From the NCBI RefSeq assembly GCF_019797845.1, contig NZ_CP081864.1, forward strand, positions 2,914,001-2,978,000: DNA of 64,000 nucleotides, read 5' to 3'. The notes under the pieces are model-generated. The model was not told where the DNA came from and made no database searches. It worked only from the letters and a program-made list of their open reading frames with translations. This stretch comes from Symbiopectobacterium purcellii (lineage in GTDB: Bacteria; Pseudomonadota; Gammaproteobacteria; Enterobacterales; Enterobacteriaceae). Numbering within the stretch: the first letter of the stretch is position 1; each line of letters begins with the position of its first letter. A program made the position numbers and the translations under genes. This document shows, in pieces, positions 51,684 through 62,512 of this stretch.

Positions 51684-52213
51684 TGATACGGCTCCAATAG
51701 CGAATCGATATCGTCAGGCTTGACATGACTGTGCGTGTCCTCGTCGATCATCATCGACGGGCCTTTGTCACAGTTGCCCAGGCAGCAGGTCGGCAGCAGG
51801 GTGAAACGGCCGTCAAAGGTGGTTTGACCGGGCTTGATCTTCAGTTTTCGCTCCAGCGCTGCTTGCACGCCCTGAAAACCGTTGATGTAACACACCACGC
51901 TGTCGCAATAGCGAATCACGTGTCGTCCGACCGGTTGACGGAAAATCTGGCTGTAAAACGTCGCCACGCCTTCCACATCGCTGGCCGGAATCCCCAGAAT
52001 GTCAGCAATGGCATGGATAGCGCCATCCGGCACCCAGCCACGATGTTTCTGAACAATTTTCAACGCTTCGATGGACGCCGCACGCGCATCTTCGTAATGA
52101 TGTTTCTCATGCTCGATGGCATCGCGCTCAGCGTCGCTCAATACAAAAACAGACTCGTTCGGCGCGGCATCGGCTGCGGCGTTAATAGGTTGTTGAGTGT
52201 CTTGATCATGCAT
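51680..52213 (-). CDS. nuoE: NADH:quinone oxidoreductase subunit E
   Basis: This 177-residue thioredoxin-like subunit carries cluster N1a, ligated by CDSVVC near residue 104 and CCLGNC near 145. The N-terminus is longer than in E. coli (166 residues), with an Ala/Asp-rich extension of low conservation. It lies two bases after nuoCD and overlaps nuoF. Confidence 0.96.
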   Translation of the reverse strand: MHDQDTQQPINAAADAAPNESVFVLSDAERDAIEHEKHHYEDARAASIEALKIVQKHRGWVPDGAIHAIADILGIPASDVEGVATFYSQIFRQPVGRHVIRYCDSVVCYINGFQGVQAALERKLKIKPGQTTFDGRFTLLPTCCLGNCDKGPSMMIDEDTHSHVKPDDIDSLLEPYQ

Positions 52214-52215
52214 AA

Positions 52216-54015
52216 TTAGCGATCCACATCTGACATAACGAAATCAATACTCCCGAGATACACGATCAGGTCAGACACCAGACAACCGCGAATCACGGAA
52301 GGGATCTGCTGCAAATGCGCGTAGCTTGGGGTGCGAATACGGGTGCGGTAGCTCATGGTGCCGCCGTCGCTGGTCAGGTAATAACTGTTGATGCCTTTCG
52401 TCGCTTCGATCATCTGGAACGATTCGTTTTCCGGCATCACCGGCCCCCAGGAAACCTGAAGGAAGTGGTTGATCAGCGTTTCAATGTGCTGCAACGTGCG
52501 CTCTTTCGGCGGCGGCGTGGTCAGCGGGTGATCGGCCTTGAACGGGCCTTCCGGCATGTTGTTCAGGCATTGCTCCAGAATCCGCAAGCTCTGGCGCAGC
52601 TCTTCCACTTTCAGCATGACGCGGGCATAGCAGTCACTGATGCCATCGCCGACCGGGACTTCAAAGTCAAAGTTTTCATAGCCGGAGTACGGACGCCATT
52701 TACGCACGTCGAACGCCACGCCGGTGGCGCGCAGTCCCGCCCCTGTGACGCCCCACTCCAAGGCTTCTTTAGCGTTGTACGCTGCCACGCCTTGCGTACG
52801 ACCTTTGAGGATGGTGTTTTTCAGCGCAGCGGTGACGTAGGTATCCAGACGCTTGGGCATCCAGTCCAGGAATTCACGCAGCAGACGTTCCCAGCCGCGC
52901 GGCAGGTCGTGCGCCACCCCGCCGATGCGGAACCAGGCCGGGTGCATACGGAAACCGGTGATGGCTTCCACCAAATCATAAATTTTCTGGCGATCGGTAA
53001 AGGCAAAAAAGACCGGCGTCATGGCGCCAACGTCTTGAATAAAGGTACTGATGTAAAGCAGGTGGCTGTTTATTCTGAACAGCTCTGAGAGCATGACGCG
53101 GATAACGTTCACACGTTCCGGCACCACAATCCCTGCCAGTTTCTCTACGGCTAATACATAGGGCATTTCATTGACGCAGCCGCCCAGGTATTCGATACGG
53201 TCGGTATACGGGATATAGCTGTGCCAGGACTGGCGCTCGCCCATCTTCTCCGCACCGCGGTGGTGATAGCCCACATCAGGAATACAATCGACAACCTCTT
53301 CACCATCCAGTTGCAAGATGATGCGAAACGCCCCGTGTGATGAGGGGTGGTTCGGACCGAGGTTAAGGAACATGAAATCTTCGTTTTCCGTCCCGCGCTT
53401 CATGCCCCAGTCTTCCGGTTTGAAGGTCAGGGATTCCATCTCCAGATCTTCTTTCTGCTTGGTCAGCACAAAGGGATCGAATTCAGTAGCTCGCGCCGGG
53501 TAGTCTTTGCGCAACGGGTGCCCTTCCCACGTCTGCGGCATCATAATGCGCGTCAGGTGTGGGTGCCCATCAAACGTGATACCGAACATATCCCACACTT
53601 CACGCTCATACCAGTTGGCGTTAGGGAACAGTTTCACCATGGTCGGCAGGCGCAGGTCATTTTCAGACAATGGCACCTTGATCATGATGTCGCGATTACG
53701 TTCAATGGAGATAAAGTGATAGAAGACGGAGTAGTCTGCAGCAGGCAAGCCTTCACGGTGAGTGCGCAGGCGCTCATCCACCCCGTGCAGATCGAACAGC
53801 ATCACATAGGGTTTAGGCAGTTTTTTCAGGAACGCGACAACGTCCAGTAATTGCTCACGCTTTACCCAAACAACGGGCATCCCGGTACGGGTTGCCTGCA
53901 CGGTAAAGGCTTCGGGTCCAAAACGGTTACACAGCTCGCCAACGACGGGATCATCCCGGTGATCGCGGGTAGCCCAGGCCGGCTGCGCGAGGTCGTGCGT
54001 CGTTAAATCTGTCAT
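52216..54015 (-). CDS. nuoCD: Fused NADH:quinone oxidoreductase subunit C/D
   Basis: This 599-residue fusion is typical of enterobacteria. The NuoC domain covers residues about 1-180 ([34 protein letters not shown]), joined by a linker to the NuoD domain, the 49-kDa hydrogenase-large-subunit homologue. NuoD shows [23 protein letters not shown] and [27 protein letters not shown], with the quinone-site His and the C-terminal [12 protein letters not shown]. It is intact. A strongly structured 112-base gap precedes it. Confidence 0.96.
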   Translation of the reverse strand: MTDLTTHDLAQPAWATRDHRDDPVVGELCNRFGPEAFTVQATRTGMPVVWVKREQLLDVVAFLKKLPKPYVMLFDLHGVDERLRTHREGLPAADYSVFYHFISIERNRDIMIKVPLSENDLRLPTMVKLFPNANWYEREVWDMFGITFDGHPHLTRIMMPQTWEGHPLRKDYPARATEFDPFVLTKQKEDLEMESLTFKPEDWGMKRGTENEDFMFLNLGPNHPSSHGAFRIILQLDGEEVVDCIPDVGYHHRGAEKMGERQSWHSYIPYTDRIEYLGGCVNEMPYVLAVEKLAGIVVPERVNVIRVMLSELFRINSHLLYISTFIQDVGAMTPVFFAFTDRQKIYDLVEAITGFRMHPAWFRIGGVAHDLPRGWERLLREFLDWMPKRLDTYVTAALKNTILKGRTQGVAAYNAKEALEWGVTGAGLRATGVAFDVRKWRPYSGYENFDFEVPVGDGISDCYARVMLKVEELRQSLRILEQCLNNMPEGPFKADHPLTTPPPKERTLQHIETLINHFLQVSWGPVMPENESFQMIEATKGINSYYLTSDGGTMSYRTRIRTPSYAHLQQIPSVIRGCLVSDLIVYLGSIDFVMSDVDR

Positions 54016-54127
54016 AAATAGGTCACCACGGTAATTTTGCCATTCTGTTAATGGTGCGGCTGCCGTTTATTATCTTGCTACCCTGTGAGAGTAGTATTAC
54101 GCAGCCAATCTGCTTGCCATTAACAGA
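54016..54127 (-). promoter_or_regulatory. Structured spacer between nuoB and nuoCD
   Basis: Three nested stems fill the gap: TCTGTTAATGG/CCATTAACAGA (54044-54054 with 54117-54127), GGCTGC/GCAGCC (54058-54063 with 54101-54106) and TGCTAC/GTAGTA with one wobble (54076-54081 with 54091-54096). The outermost stem abuts the nuoB stop codon. This is probably an mRNA processing or stability element. Confidence 0.6.
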
Positions 54128-54802
54128 TTAAATCTCGTCAGGCGAACGCAGGTTCGTCACCGCAATACGCTCTTCACGTTTGCGTTCGCGCTCAGATTGC
54201 ATGTTGGCGCGATACACGCCCTGCTCTCCCACCACCCATGACAGAGGGCGGCGCTCTTGACCAATAGACTCTTTGAGCAGCAGCAACGCTTGCATATAGG
54301 CTTCAGGACGCGGCGGGCAGCCCGGGATATAAACATCTACCGGCAGGAACTTATCAACGCCCTGCACTACAGAGTAGATGTCGTACATGCCGCCGGAGTT
54401 GGCGCACGCCCCCATGGAAATCACCCATTTCGGCTCCAGCATCTGTTCATACAGGCGTTGAATGACCGGGGCCATTTTGGTGAAACAGGTTCCGGCCACC
54501 ACCATGAAGTCAGCCTGACGCGGCGAAGCACGTAACACTTCAGAACCAAAGCGCGCCACATCATGCACGGCAGTGAACGAAGTCACCATTTCCACATAGC
54601 AGCAGGAAAGACCGAAGTTGTAGGGCCACAGTGAATTCTTGCGGCCCCAGTTAACCGTATCGTGTAAGGCATGCTCCAGGTTTCCCATGAAGACACTGCG
54701 GTGAACATGCTGTTCCAGGGGATCGGTGACGATCTCCTGGCGTTGCAGGGGATAACGGTCATTCTCACCGTCCGGCTCTATGCGGGTGAGCGTATAGTCC
54801 AT
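54128..54802 (-). CDS. nuoB: NADH:quinone oxidoreductase subunit B
   Basis: This 224-residue subunit carries cluster N2, the last before quinone. Ligands are the tandem cysteines in LSCCYVEM near residue 63, Cys in [13 protein letters not shown] near 129 and Cys in [13 protein letters not shown] near 158. It lies 17 bases after nuoA. It is intact. Confidence 0.97.
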   Translation of the reverse strand: MDYTLTRIEPDGENDRYPLQRQEIVTDPLEQHVHRSVFMGNLEHALHDTVNWGRKNSLWPYNFGLSCCYVEMVTSFTAVHDVARFGSEVLRASPRQADFMVVAGTCFTKMAPVIQRLYEQMLEPKWVISMGACANSGGMYDIYSVVQGVDKFLPVDVYIPGCPPRPEAYMQALLLLKESIGQERRPLSWVVGEQGVYRANMQSERERKREERIAVTNLRSPDEI

Positions 54803-54819
54803 CTTAAAGTGCCTCGCTG

Positions 54820-55263
54820 TTACTGCGGATGAGTGTTGGTAGTGTTAACCGGAAAGTCAGACTTGATAACCTGCCGTTTTGAACGCGTCGGCGTCCAGTC
54901 GAGCGCGCCGATACGGACCAGGTAGACCAACCCCGCCAACAACACCAAAATGAAAATGGCAGCTTCGATGAAGCCCAGCCAGCCGCTTTCCCGAATGGAA
55001 ACGGCCCAGGCATAGAGATACAGGGCTTCAACGTCGAAAATAACGAAAAACATGGCAACCAGATAGAACTTGGCGGACAGGCGCATACGCGCAGAGCCAA
55101 CCGAGTCAATCCCGGATTCATAGGGAACGTTCTTTGCCCTTGCCCTGGCTCTCCCGCCTAGCAGGAAGCCGCCCAGCAGCATGAAGCCGCACAGGCCGAC
55201 GGCGATGATAACGAATAGCGCAAATGCCCAGTGATGGGCGAGGATTTCAGTCGTTGTTGACAT
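54820..55263 (-). CDS. nuoA: NADH:quinone oxidoreductase subunit A
   Basis: This 147-residue three-span membrane subunit is the first gene of the operon. The conserved loop [45 protein letters not shown] includes the acidic residues after TM1 that shape the quinone chamber. It begins [19 protein letters not shown]. It is intact. Confidence 0.96.
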   Translation of the reverse strand: MSTTTEILAHHWAFALFVIIAVGLCGFMLLGGFLLGGRARARAKNVPYESGIDSVGSARMRLSAKFYLVAMFFVIFDVEALYLYAWAVSIRESGWLGFIEAAIFILVLLAGLVYLVRIGALDWTPTRSKRQVIKSDFPVNTTNTHPQ

Positions 55264-55917
55264 TCTCTTGCTTACTCATCAAAAGTGACGTTGAACACCT
55301 GCTCTACTGGCAGTTAAGGCGTCACATCGATTAAAAGGAAGGATAATCACCCTGCAAATAGTGCGTAAAACATCTACGTTAAGTGCTTTTTGCAGTGGTT
55401 GCGTCCTTTATTTTGTAACCTTTTTTCAACCTTACTAAAAATAACAGCACATAACTTAACATGCACGCTGTTTTGTTAACATTTCACTTTTCAGGCTTCA
55501 GCTAAATCGAGTCAGTTTGGCTCTTACAGGTACAATTGTTAACAACCTGCTAGCTAAAGGATAGGTGATAATGCACAAGCACTATACCATTTTCGTGCGG
55601 AAAACCCGGTCCCCCTTAGCGTTAATAGGGTTATTTTTTGATCCAACACACAATTTTGTCAATTTAGTTAGTAAAAAAACCCAATTGTCAGCGCCAATGT
55701 TAACAGCTGAAAGTTTGCAACATTCATTTGAAAAATAAGAAACGGCTTTTCATAAAATACAAAGCCTTAGAAAGCGGGTGGAATAACGATAAAAGGAACG
55801 CGTGTGAATGGGAATAATCACGAAGTGGGATAATCAGAAAGGAGTAAAAAACGGGCATAGCCGTGACGGCGTCCTGCTACTACGCCATACCCGTATGAAC
55901 GTGTGCAACGTTCTGAA
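55264..55917 (-). promoter_or_regulatory. nuo promoter region
   Basis: This 654-base AT-rich leader lies upstream of nuoA, adjacent to the 3' end of lrhA. Three GTTAAC motifs (55475-55480, 55538-55543, 55699-55704) resemble ArcA-type half sites, in line with the known aerobic and anaerobic control of nuo in E. coli. No open frame or RNA gene is recognised. Confidence 0.45.
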
Positions 55918-56877
55918 TTACATAAACAGGGCGTTTTTCAGCGCCGCCTCCCCCTCACTGGTGCTGTTATCGTCACTGGCTGAGGCACCAGAGAGCAACG
56001 CGCCACGATAGTAGTGGCCGGACGCTACCACATTGAAAATGGCATCGGCCAACGTGTTGCTTTCTTGCAGGCGTTTGCACAAAAAATATTGCGTATCGGG
56101 AAGCACCGGTAAACCGTCTGCCGTTCCCAATACCCTCAGTTCCGGGTTCATCATCTCAACCGTTCGCACCGTCACGCCCAGGCCAGCCTTCACCGCAGCA
56201 CGCACTGCCGGGAGCGTTGACGCGACATAGGCAATACGCCAGGGGATGCCCGCCTCATTGAGCAAGGTGATCGCCAATGCGCGGAAATTGCTGGGTTCAT
56301 CCAGTAACACCAGCGACACGGGTTCGTCCTGACGAAAGCGATAATCCGCTGCGCAATACCACATGGTCGGAGAGGTGCGCAGCAAAATTTGCTCAGCACT
56401 ATCGCTCGACATGGTGGTAATAGCCAAATCAATCGCTTTTTTTTCCAGCATACTGTGCAGTTCTGGGCTAGGCTTTACGCTAACGTCAATGGTCAGTTTG
56501 GGAAACAGCGTGGTCACGCGATGCAAAAGCGTAGGCAAAATGTTATCTGCCGTATTTTCACACGCGCCGATCGCCAGCGAGCCAAGCATGTCGCTGTACA
56601 TCAGCGAGGTGCAGGCTTCATCGTTAAATTGCAGGATCTTGCGGGCATAACCCAGAAACTGCACGCCGTGTTCCGTCAGCAATTTGTTTCGACCGTGGCG
56701 GGCGAACAGCTCTTTCCCCACCAGTTGCTCCAGTCGTTGCATTTGTTGGCTCACCGCAGATTGCGTGCGGCAAACCGCCACGGCGGCGGCAGCGAAAGTG
56801 TTCAAATCCGCTACCGCTACAAACGTTCTGAGTAGATCGAGATCAAGATTGAGTACCGATCGATTTGCATTGGCCAT
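55918..56877 (-). CDS. lrhA: LysR-type regulator LrhA (HexA/PecT family)
   Basis: This 319-residue LysR-type transcription factor has an N-terminal winged helix-turn-helix (residues about 12-70: [46 protein letters not shown]) and a periplasmic-binding-like effector domain ([36 protein letters not shown]). In E. coli it is LrhA, a repressor of motility; in soft-rot bacteria the orthologues HexA/PecT repress virulence factors. It lies upstream of nuo as in E. coli. A palindrome lies in its promoter region. Confidence 0.92.
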   Translation of the reverse strand: MANANRSVLNLDLDLLRTFVAVADLNTFAAAAVAVCRTQSAVSQQMQRLEQLVGKELFARHGRNKLLTEHGVQFLGYARKILQFNDEACTSLMYSDMLGSLAIGACENTADNILPTLLHRVTTLFPKLTIDVSVKPSPELHSMLEKKAIDLAITTMSSDSAEQILLRTSPTMWYCAADYRFRQDEPVSLVLLDEPSNFRALAITLLNEAGIPWRIAYVASTLPAVRAAVKAGLGVTVRTVEMMNPELRVLGTADGLPVLPDTQYFLCKRLQESNTLADAIFNVVASGHYYRGALLSGASASDDNSTSEGEAALKNALFM

Positions 56878-57364
56878 ACGATTTTCACTTATCTATTTTA
56901 GTATTTAACAAACATTCCTGGTGTTTTATTACATGTATAGTTAATTACAATACATGTTGAAACAGTATCGCAGTCGTTCGATTAGGGCAAAAAAATACTC
57001 ACGTTTCGTTACCATTATCGCCTTTTCATCCAGCCGCTAACGCCCCCACCAAATAGTGTCGGGAATCATTATCCGCTCGGTAAAAAAACAACCGCTCCGC
57101 CTTTATACTGGAAATTATATTTTCACGCTCCGAATAAATAGCCTGAGGAAAAGAAAGGCGCACAGGATGCGTTATCTCCCTTTTTCAAAGAGGGATTAAT
57201 GCAATTCAATGGGGATATCGATGCACAGTAACAGTGCAGCCGCCCACTGCATTGCACTAAAATCGACGATCATTCTTCAAAAGGGGTAAACACAGGAGTA
57301 CATTAGGCAGGTTATGCTATTTCATCGCGAAATACGCTTTTCCTGAAAAAGGTTCGCTCTATCT
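56878..57364. promoter_or_regulatory. Divergent lrhA-alaA intergenic region
   Basis: This 487-base non-coding region contains the inverted repeat ACATGTAT-N11-ATACATGT (56931-56938 with 56950-56957), 54 bases upstream of the lrhA start. That spacing fits an autoregulatory LysR-type operator. The alaA side has no obvious strong promoter motif. Confidence 0.5.
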
Positions 57365-58582
57365 ATGATGTCTCCCATTGAGAAGTCTAAAAAGCTGGAT
57401 AATGTTTGCTATGACATTCGCGGTCCGGTGCTAAAAGAAGCCAAGCGCCTGGAAGAAGAAGGAAATAAAGTACTCAAACTCAACATCGGCAACCCTGCGC
57501 CGTTCGGTTTCGATGCACCGGATGAAATTCTGGTCGATGTCATCCGTAATTTACCGACTGCGCAAGGTTACTGCGACTCCAAAGGACTTTATTCCGCGCG
57601 TAAGGCCATTGTGCAGCATTATCAGGCACGCGGAATGCGTGAAATGACGCTGGAAGATGTGTATATCGGCAACGGCGTCTCCGAACTGATCGTGCAATCC
57701 ATGCAAGCGTTGCTCAACACGGGCGATGAGATGCTGGTTCCGGCACCGGATTATCCGCTGTGGACCGCCGCAGTCTCATTATCCAGTGGGCATGCGGTGC
57801 ACTATCTGTGTGATGAAGAAGCCGGGTGGTTCCCCGATCTGGACGACATTCGCAGCAAGATCACCCCCCGCACGCGCGGTATCGTGATCATCAACCCCAA
57901 CAACCCTACCGGTGCCGTCTACAGCAAAGCGCTGCTGATGGAAATAGTAGAAATTGCACGCCAGCACAACCTGATTATTTTTGCCGACGAGATCTACGAC
58001 AAAATTCTGTACGACGAAGCACAGCATCACTCCATCGCCGCACTGGCGCCGGATCTGCTGACGGTAACGTTTAATGGTTTATCTAAAACTTACCGGGTAG
58101 CCGGCTTTCGTCAAGGATGGATGGTGCTAAACGGCCCGAAAAAACACGCGAAAGGCTATATCGAAGGCTTGGAAATGCTAGCGTCGATGCGCCTGTGTGC
58201 CAACGTGCCTATGCAACATGCCATTCAGACTGCGCTGGGCGGTTATCAGAGCATCAGTGAGTTCATCCACCCCGGTGGCCGCTTGTATGAGCAGCGTCTG
58301 CGCGCCTGGGAGCTGATCAACCAGATCCCCGGAGTCTCCTGTGTCAAACCGCAAGGCGCGCTTTACATGTTCCCACGTATCGATGCCAAGCGTTTCAATA
58401 TCCATGATGACCAAAAAATGGTGTTGGATCTGCTGCTGCAAGAAAAAGTGCTGCTGGTACAAGGTACCGCGTTTAACTGGCCACACCCGGATCACGTGCG
58501 TATCGTCACGCTGCCGCGTGTGGATGAGCTGGATTCCGCTATTCACAAGCTGGGCCGTTTCTTATCGCACTACCATCAGTAA
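57365..58582 (+). CDS. alaA: Glutamate-pyruvate aminotransferase AlaA
   Basis: This 405-residue PLP-dependent class I aminotransferase makes alanine from pyruvate. The PLP lysine lies in TFNGLSKTYRVAGFRQGWM near residue 240; NPNNPTGAVYSK and FADEIYDKILYD are the other cofactor-site segments. It matches E. coli AlaA (405 residues) throughout. ATG at 57365 or 57368 are equally possible. It is divergent from lrhA. Confidence 0.96.
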   Translation: MMSPIEKSKKLDNVCYDIRGPVLKEAKRLEEEGNKVLKLNIGNPAPFGFDAPDEILVDVIRNLPTAQGYCDSKGLYSARKAIVQHYQARGMREMTLEDVYIGNGVSELIVQSMQALLNTGDEMLVPAPDYPLWTAAVSLSSGHAVHYLCDEEAGWFPDLDDIRSKITPRTRGIVIINPNNPTGAVYSKALLMEIVEIARQHNLIIFADEIYDKILYDEAQHHSIAALAPDLLTVTFNGLSKTYRVAGFRQGWMVLNGPKKHAKGYIEGLEMLASMRLCANVPMQHAIQTALGGYQSISEFIHPGGRLYEQRLRAWELINQIPGVSCVKPQGALYMFPRIDAKRFNIHDDQKMVLDLLLQEKVLLVQGTAFNWPHPDHVRIVTLPRVDELDSAIHKLGRFLSHYHQ

Positions 58583-58696
58583 CCCCTCTTGTTTACATCA
58601 CGCCTGCGCCTCATTTTCCACGATGTGCAGGCGTTTACATCCTTCCCGAGAGCGGCCACAATGTCTGATTATGGTGCTGCCGTCTGAGAGAGCATG

Positions 58697-59296
58697 ATGA
58701 ATCAGAGTCACTTTTTCGCCCACTTGTCCCGTTTGAAACTGATTAGCCGCTGGCCGCTGATGCGCAACGTGCGCACTGAAAACGTGTCTGAGCACAGCCT
58801 TCAAGTAGCTTTTGTTGCTCACGCGCTGGCGGTGATCAAAAACCGCAAATTCAACGGCAACCTGAATGCAGAACGCATCGGAATGCTGGCGATGTACCAC
58901 GATGCCAGCGAGGTGCTGACTGGGGACATGCCGACCCCTATCAAATATTTCAATGCGCAGATCGCCCATGAATATAAGAAGATAGAAAAGCTGGCACAGC
59001 GCAGCCTGATCGCCATGTTGCCGCCCGAATTACAGCAGGATTATCGCCAACTGATTGATGACAGTTGCTGTAGTGAAGAAGAGCACGCCATCGTCAAACA
59101 GGCGGATGCCCTGTGCGCTTACCTGAAATGTCTTGAAGAACTTTCGGCCGGTAACAGCGAGTTCGCCCTTGCCAAAACCCGACTGGAAAAGAAGCTGCAA
59201 CAGCGCCAAAGCCCGGAGATGGACTACTTTATGGAGGTGTTTATCCCGAGTTTTAGCCTGTCGCTGGATGAGATCAGTCAGGGTTCCACCCTGTAA
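58697..59296 (+). CDS. yfbR: 5'-deoxynucleotidase YfbR
   Basis: This 199-residue HD-domain phosphohydrolase removes phosphate from deoxyribonucleoside 5'-monophosphates. Metal-binding residues are the His of [16 protein letters not shown] and the HD pair in [20 protein letters not shown], with a later Asp in [13 protein letters not shown]. The ATG at 58697 gives [10 protein letters not shown]; 58694 is an adjacent alternative. It lies 114 bases after alaA. It is intact. Confidence 0.95.
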   Translation: MNQSHFFAHLSRLKLISRWPLMRNVRTENVSEHSLQVAFVAHALAVIKNRKFNGNLNAERIGMLAMYHDASEVLTGDMPTPIKYFNAQIAHEYKKIEKLAQRSLIAMLPPELQQDYRQLIDDSCCSEEEHAIVKQADALCAYLKCLEELSAGNSEFALAKTRLEKKLQQRQSPEMDYFMEVFIPSFSLSLDEISQGSTL

Positions 59297-59372
59297 GTTA
59301 TTATCAGCGTGCAACGCTGGCGTTGATATCGGTATTTCTGTTAGTGCTGTTAAGGTTTCGTGCGCGAAAGCT

Positions 59373-59598
59373 CGCGTGATTCTCTGTACACCAAGGTGCA
59401 CGCGCCCGACATGGGGCGGCTCAATCGCCGTCGCCCCATGGCCCCTGGCTTTTCGCAAGAAATTGTGCCGCTACGCGGTTCCCTCGGTACCCGTGTCCGC
59501 GATTCGGGCCGTCAGCGACGCGCTCCCGGCGCGGCGCGGCCTTTCGCCGCATCCATGCGCCTCACCCGGCGGCCCCGCCCACCTCGGCACAATTTTTT
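59373..59598 (+). other. GC-rich, hairpin-dense segment ending in a T-run; candidate structured RNA or mobile hairpin element
   Basis: Between convergent yfbR and yfbS lie three consecutive stem-loops: CGCGTG/CACGCG (59373-59404, with inner CACC/GGTG), CATGGGGCG/CGCCCCATG (59410-59440) and a long stem AAATTGTGCCG/CGGCACAATTT (59460-59470 with 59585-59595) closing a 114-base GC-rich loop and ending in T6. The segment is clearly more GC-rich than its surroundings. Overlapping open frames here are Arg/Pro-rich and look like chance products. Confidence 0.5.
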
Positions 59599-59629
59599 AT
59601 GCGAATCAAAAAAAACCTAAAACCCATAG

Positions 59630-61465
59630 TTAAAAACCATAAAGCCACGGCACCATGATCACGCTGACAATCATCACCAGCACGGTGAACGGCACACCCA
59701 CTTTCACGAAATCACCAAAGCGGTAGCCGCCCGGGCCGAGCACCAGCGTGTTCACCGGTGACGAAACCGGTGTCATGAATGCCGCCGATGCGGCGATAGC
59801 CACGATCATGGCGAAGGGATACGGCGAAACCCCCATCTGTTTTGCCGCAGCAATGGCGATGGGGGCCATCAACACCGCGGTAGCGGTGTTGGAAATAAAG
59901 AGTCCGATGGTCGCACACAGCACAAACAGGCACACCAGCATCACTTGCGGCCCTGCGCCGCCGGCAATGTCCATCAGTCCGTTAACAATCAGCGTCACAC
60001 CACCGGTTTGCTGAAGCGCCAGCGCAAACGGCATCATCCCGACGATCAAAATCAAGCTCGGCCAGTGGATTGCACGGTAAGCGCTCTCCATATCGATGCA
60101 GCGAAATTTACCCATCAGCAAACAGGCAATCAAGGCGGCAATCGCATTGGGGATCTCGTCGGTCAGCATCATGGCGACCATCAGCGCCAGACAGAACAGC
60201 GCGTGCGGAGCCTGACTTACCGCGGGCGCAACATCATCCACTTCGGCGGGCAGGTTCAACACCAGCATCACGTGCTTTTGCGATTGCAGTTGGCGGATCA
60301 TTCGCCAATCGCCAATCACCAGCAGGATATCTCCCAGTTGCAGCGGTTCGTCGGCCAGCAATCCGTCCATCGCCTCACCATTGCGGCGGATACCCACCAC
60401 GGAAAGCCCGTAACGGCTACGAAAGCCTACGTCATAAAGCGTCTTGCCAATCAGTTCAGAGTCAGGGATCAGCGACACTTCAGCCATCCCGACATCGCGC
60501 GCCTGTTCGGAAAAGTACTCACCGCGCAGCACCATCGGTTCCAAGCGCTGCGAGGCGCAAAATTCACGCAAATCAACCTCAGAGGCTGACATATCGATCA
60601 GCAACACATCGTTTAAACGCAGTTCGGTGTTGCCCGCCACGCTGACCATCACGCGACGGAACTTACGCCAGCGTTCAATCCCCACCACGTTAGCACCGTA
60701 GCGCTGGCGCAACCGCAAATCATCAAGGCGGTGGCCAATAAAAGGTGAACCCGGCAGTATCGCCAAACGACGCGCCCTGCCCGTCAGTTTGTAATCGCGT
60801 ATCAGATCGCGAAACGTCTTACGCTTCCATCCCTCTTTGTTCGCCGCTAGCGGATCGACACCGCTCAGCCAGAATCGAGCCACCAGCATGTAAGCGATGC
60901 CCAGCAGCAGCAGCACGATACCAATCGGCGTGACGCTGAAAAAGCCGAAACCGTGGTTGCCATCACGCATCAGCTCACTGCTTACCACCATGTTGGGCGG
61001 CGTCGCCACCAGCGTCATCATCCCGCTGATCAGGCCGGCAAAACTGAGCGGCATCATCAGCCGCCCTGGTGAGGTTTTCATTTTGGCCGACACGCTCAGC
61101 ACCACAGGGATAAAGATCGCCACCACGCCAGTGGAACTCATAAACGCGCCCAGCGCCGCCACGGTCAGCATCAGCAGCACCAACATTTTGATCTCACTGT
61201 TGCCCGCAACGCGAATCAGCCACTCCCCGACCTGATAGGCCACACCGGTTCTGACCAGCCCTTCGCCAATAACAAACAGCGCGGCTATAAGGATCACATT
61301 GGGGTCGCTGAAGCCGACTAGCGCATCCGACAGCGTTAAGGTACCGCTCAGCACAAAGGCGATGATCACCAGCAGCGCCACCACATCCATGCGTAGCTTA
61401 TTGTTGCTAAACAATAAGATAGCGATCAACAGCAGGGATAACACCCAGAGCAGTTCGCGGTTCAA
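59630..61465 (-). CDS. yfbS: SLC13/DASS-family transporter YfbS
   Basis: This 611-residue inner-membrane transporter of the divalent anion/sodium symporter group has two transmembrane halves flanking two cytoplasmic TrkA-C-type domains (residues about 215-400). Transport motifs are [16 protein letters not shown] in the first half and [17 protein letters not shown] with [24 protein letters not shown] in the second. The start is most likely a TTG at 61465: GGGAGG lies five bases upstream, and the product [11 protein letters not shown] matches E. coli YfbS. The in-frame ATG at 61510 adds 15 non-homologous residues. The substrate is not established. Confidence 0.92.
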   Translation of the reverse strand: MNRELLWVLSLLLIAILLFSNNKLRMDVVALLVIIAFVLSGTLTLSDALVGFSDPNVILIAALFVIGEGLVRTGVAYQVGEWLIRVAGNSEIKMLVLLMLTVAALGAFMSSTGVVAIFIPVVLSVSAKMKTSPGRLMMPLSFAGLISGMMTLVATPPNMVVSSELMRDGNHGFGFFSVTPIGIVLLLLGIAYMLVARFWLSGVDPLAANKEGWKRKTFRDLIRDYKLTGRARRLAILPGSPFIGHRLDDLRLRQRYGANVVGIERWRKFRRVMVSVAGNTELRLNDVLLIDMSASEVDLREFCASQRLEPMVLRGEYFSEQARDVGMAEVSLIPDSELIGKTLYDVGFRSRYGLSVVGIRRNGEAMDGLLADEPLQLGDILLVIGDWRMIRQLQSQKHVMLVLNLPAEVDDVAPAVSQAPHALFCLALMVAMMLTDEIPNAIAALIACLLMGKFRCIDMESAYRAIHWPSLILIVGMMPFALALQQTGGVTLIVNGLMDIAGGAGPQVMLVCLFVLCATIGLFISNTATAVLMAPIAIAAAKQMGVSPYPFAMIVAIAASAAFMTPVSSPVNTLVLGPGGYRFGDFVKVGVPFTVLVMIVSVIMVPWLYGF

Positions 61466-61580
61466 AAGATCCTCCCGAAAAAACGCGTAAGCCAGCGGCA
61501 ACACGGTCACTTATAACCGTTCAGATGGTAACAGCCTAAAAAATCACGCTTAACCCAAGTCTGTTTGGGTAGTCTGCCAT

Positions 61581-61606
61581 AAAAAAACCCCGCCGAGGCG
61601 GGGTTT
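61581..61606 (-). terminator. Intrinsic terminator of yfbT
   Basis: AACCCCGCC-GA-GGCGGGGTT. On the minus strand it is followed by TTTTTTT, so it probably ends the yfbU-yfbT transcript after reading through the repeat element. Confidence 0.85.
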
Positions 61607-61629
61607 TGATCATATTTAGTTACGCTTTT

Positions 61630-61824
61630 ATACCCTAAATAATTCGAGTTGCAGGACAAAACGTTAACGTTTTGAACAGCGCCTGCGCTGGCCCTTTAGG
61701 GCGAGACGCATTTATGCGTCTCGTAACGCGGCAAGGGAGCGAATCCCGATGAGCTTACATAAGTAAGTGATTCGGGTGAGCGAGTGCCGCCAACGCACAT
61801 GCAACTTGAAGTATAACGGGTATA
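61630..61824. repeat. Palindromic intergenic repeat, long form
   Basis: Imperfect terminal inverted repeats begin TATACCC-TAAATAATTCGAGTTGCA and end TGCAACTTGAAGTATAACGGGTATA. Inside are the palindromes AAAACGTTAACGTTTT and GAGACGCATTTATGCGTCTC. The core CCCGATGAGCTTAC...GTAAGTGATTCGGGTG is shared with the element at 63164-63286. It looks like a non-autonomous, ERIC-like element. Confidence 0.8.
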
Positions 61825-62490
61825 TCAATCGGTTAGCTTATGCACCCGGACACCGTTCGGGGTGGGGTTCAGGGTCAGTTGCGTCAGCGATGTCAGAACC
61901 ATATCAACGTCCTCTAACGCCAGGGTATCCGCTGGGGCATTGACGGCAATCACCCGGCAGCCTGCCGCTAACCCGGATTCCAGTCCGGCAGGTGCATCTT
62001 CTACCACCACGCATTCATGCGGTTCCAGACCCAGGCTTGAAGCACCGAGCAGGTAAGCATCCGGCTGCGGCTTACCGCGAGCCACCTGCTCGGCGGTAAT
62101 AAATACCTGCGGCTGGGGCAATTGCCCGGCACGATGACGCGCATGGGCGATAGGCACGGTACCTGATGTCACGATAGCCCAGGGAATGCCGAGCGCGTTA
62201 AGACGCTCAAGGAGCAGGCTTGCGCCCGGCATCGCCTGCACGCCTTGCGTGTCAGACGCTTCGGTACGTTCCAGCTCATCAAACTCACGCTGGATCTCCG
62301 CTTCGCTTTTACCCTGTAAAAAGTGGCGCAGCGAGGTGATCGCCTGTTTACCATGGATAAAATCAAGCACCTCCTGGGGTTCAATATCATGGGCTACCGC
62401 CCAATTAACCCAGGCACGCTCCACGGCTGGCAATGAATCCACCAACGTACCATCCAAATCAAACAGGAAACCTTTACACTCCACAACCAC
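61825..62490 (-). CDS. yfbT: HAD-family sugar phosphatase YfbT
   Basis: This 221-residue haloacid dehalogenase-type phosphatase (HxpA in E. coli) acts on sugar phosphates. Motif I is FLFDLDGTLVDS with the nucleophile Asp, motif II AIVTSGT, motif III the Lys of ARGKPQPDAYLL and motif IV VVVEDAPAGLESGLAAG. The stop codon touches the end of the long repeat element. It lies 22 bases after yfbU, so the two are probably co-transcribed. It is intact. Confidence 0.93.
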   Translation of the reverse strand: MVVECKGFLFDLDGTLVDSLPAVERAWVNWAVAHDIEPQEVLDFIHGKQAITSLRHFLQGKSEAEIQREFDELERTEASDTQGVQAMPGASLLLERLNALGIPWAIVTSGTVPIAHARHRAGQLPQPQVFITAEQVARGKPQPDAYLLGASSLGLEPHECVVVEDAPAGLESGLAAGCRVIAVNAPADTLALEDVDMVLTSLTQLTLNPTPNGVRVHKLTD

Positions 62491-62512
62491 CTCTTTGTTT
62501 TATTTCACCGGT

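Noticed and set aside
59133..59633. Long open frames through the yfbR-yfbS gap as coding genes
   Set aside because: They overlap yfbR in another frame or are Arg/Pro-rich products of GC-rich hairpin DNA; start sites and ribosome-binding sites are poor.
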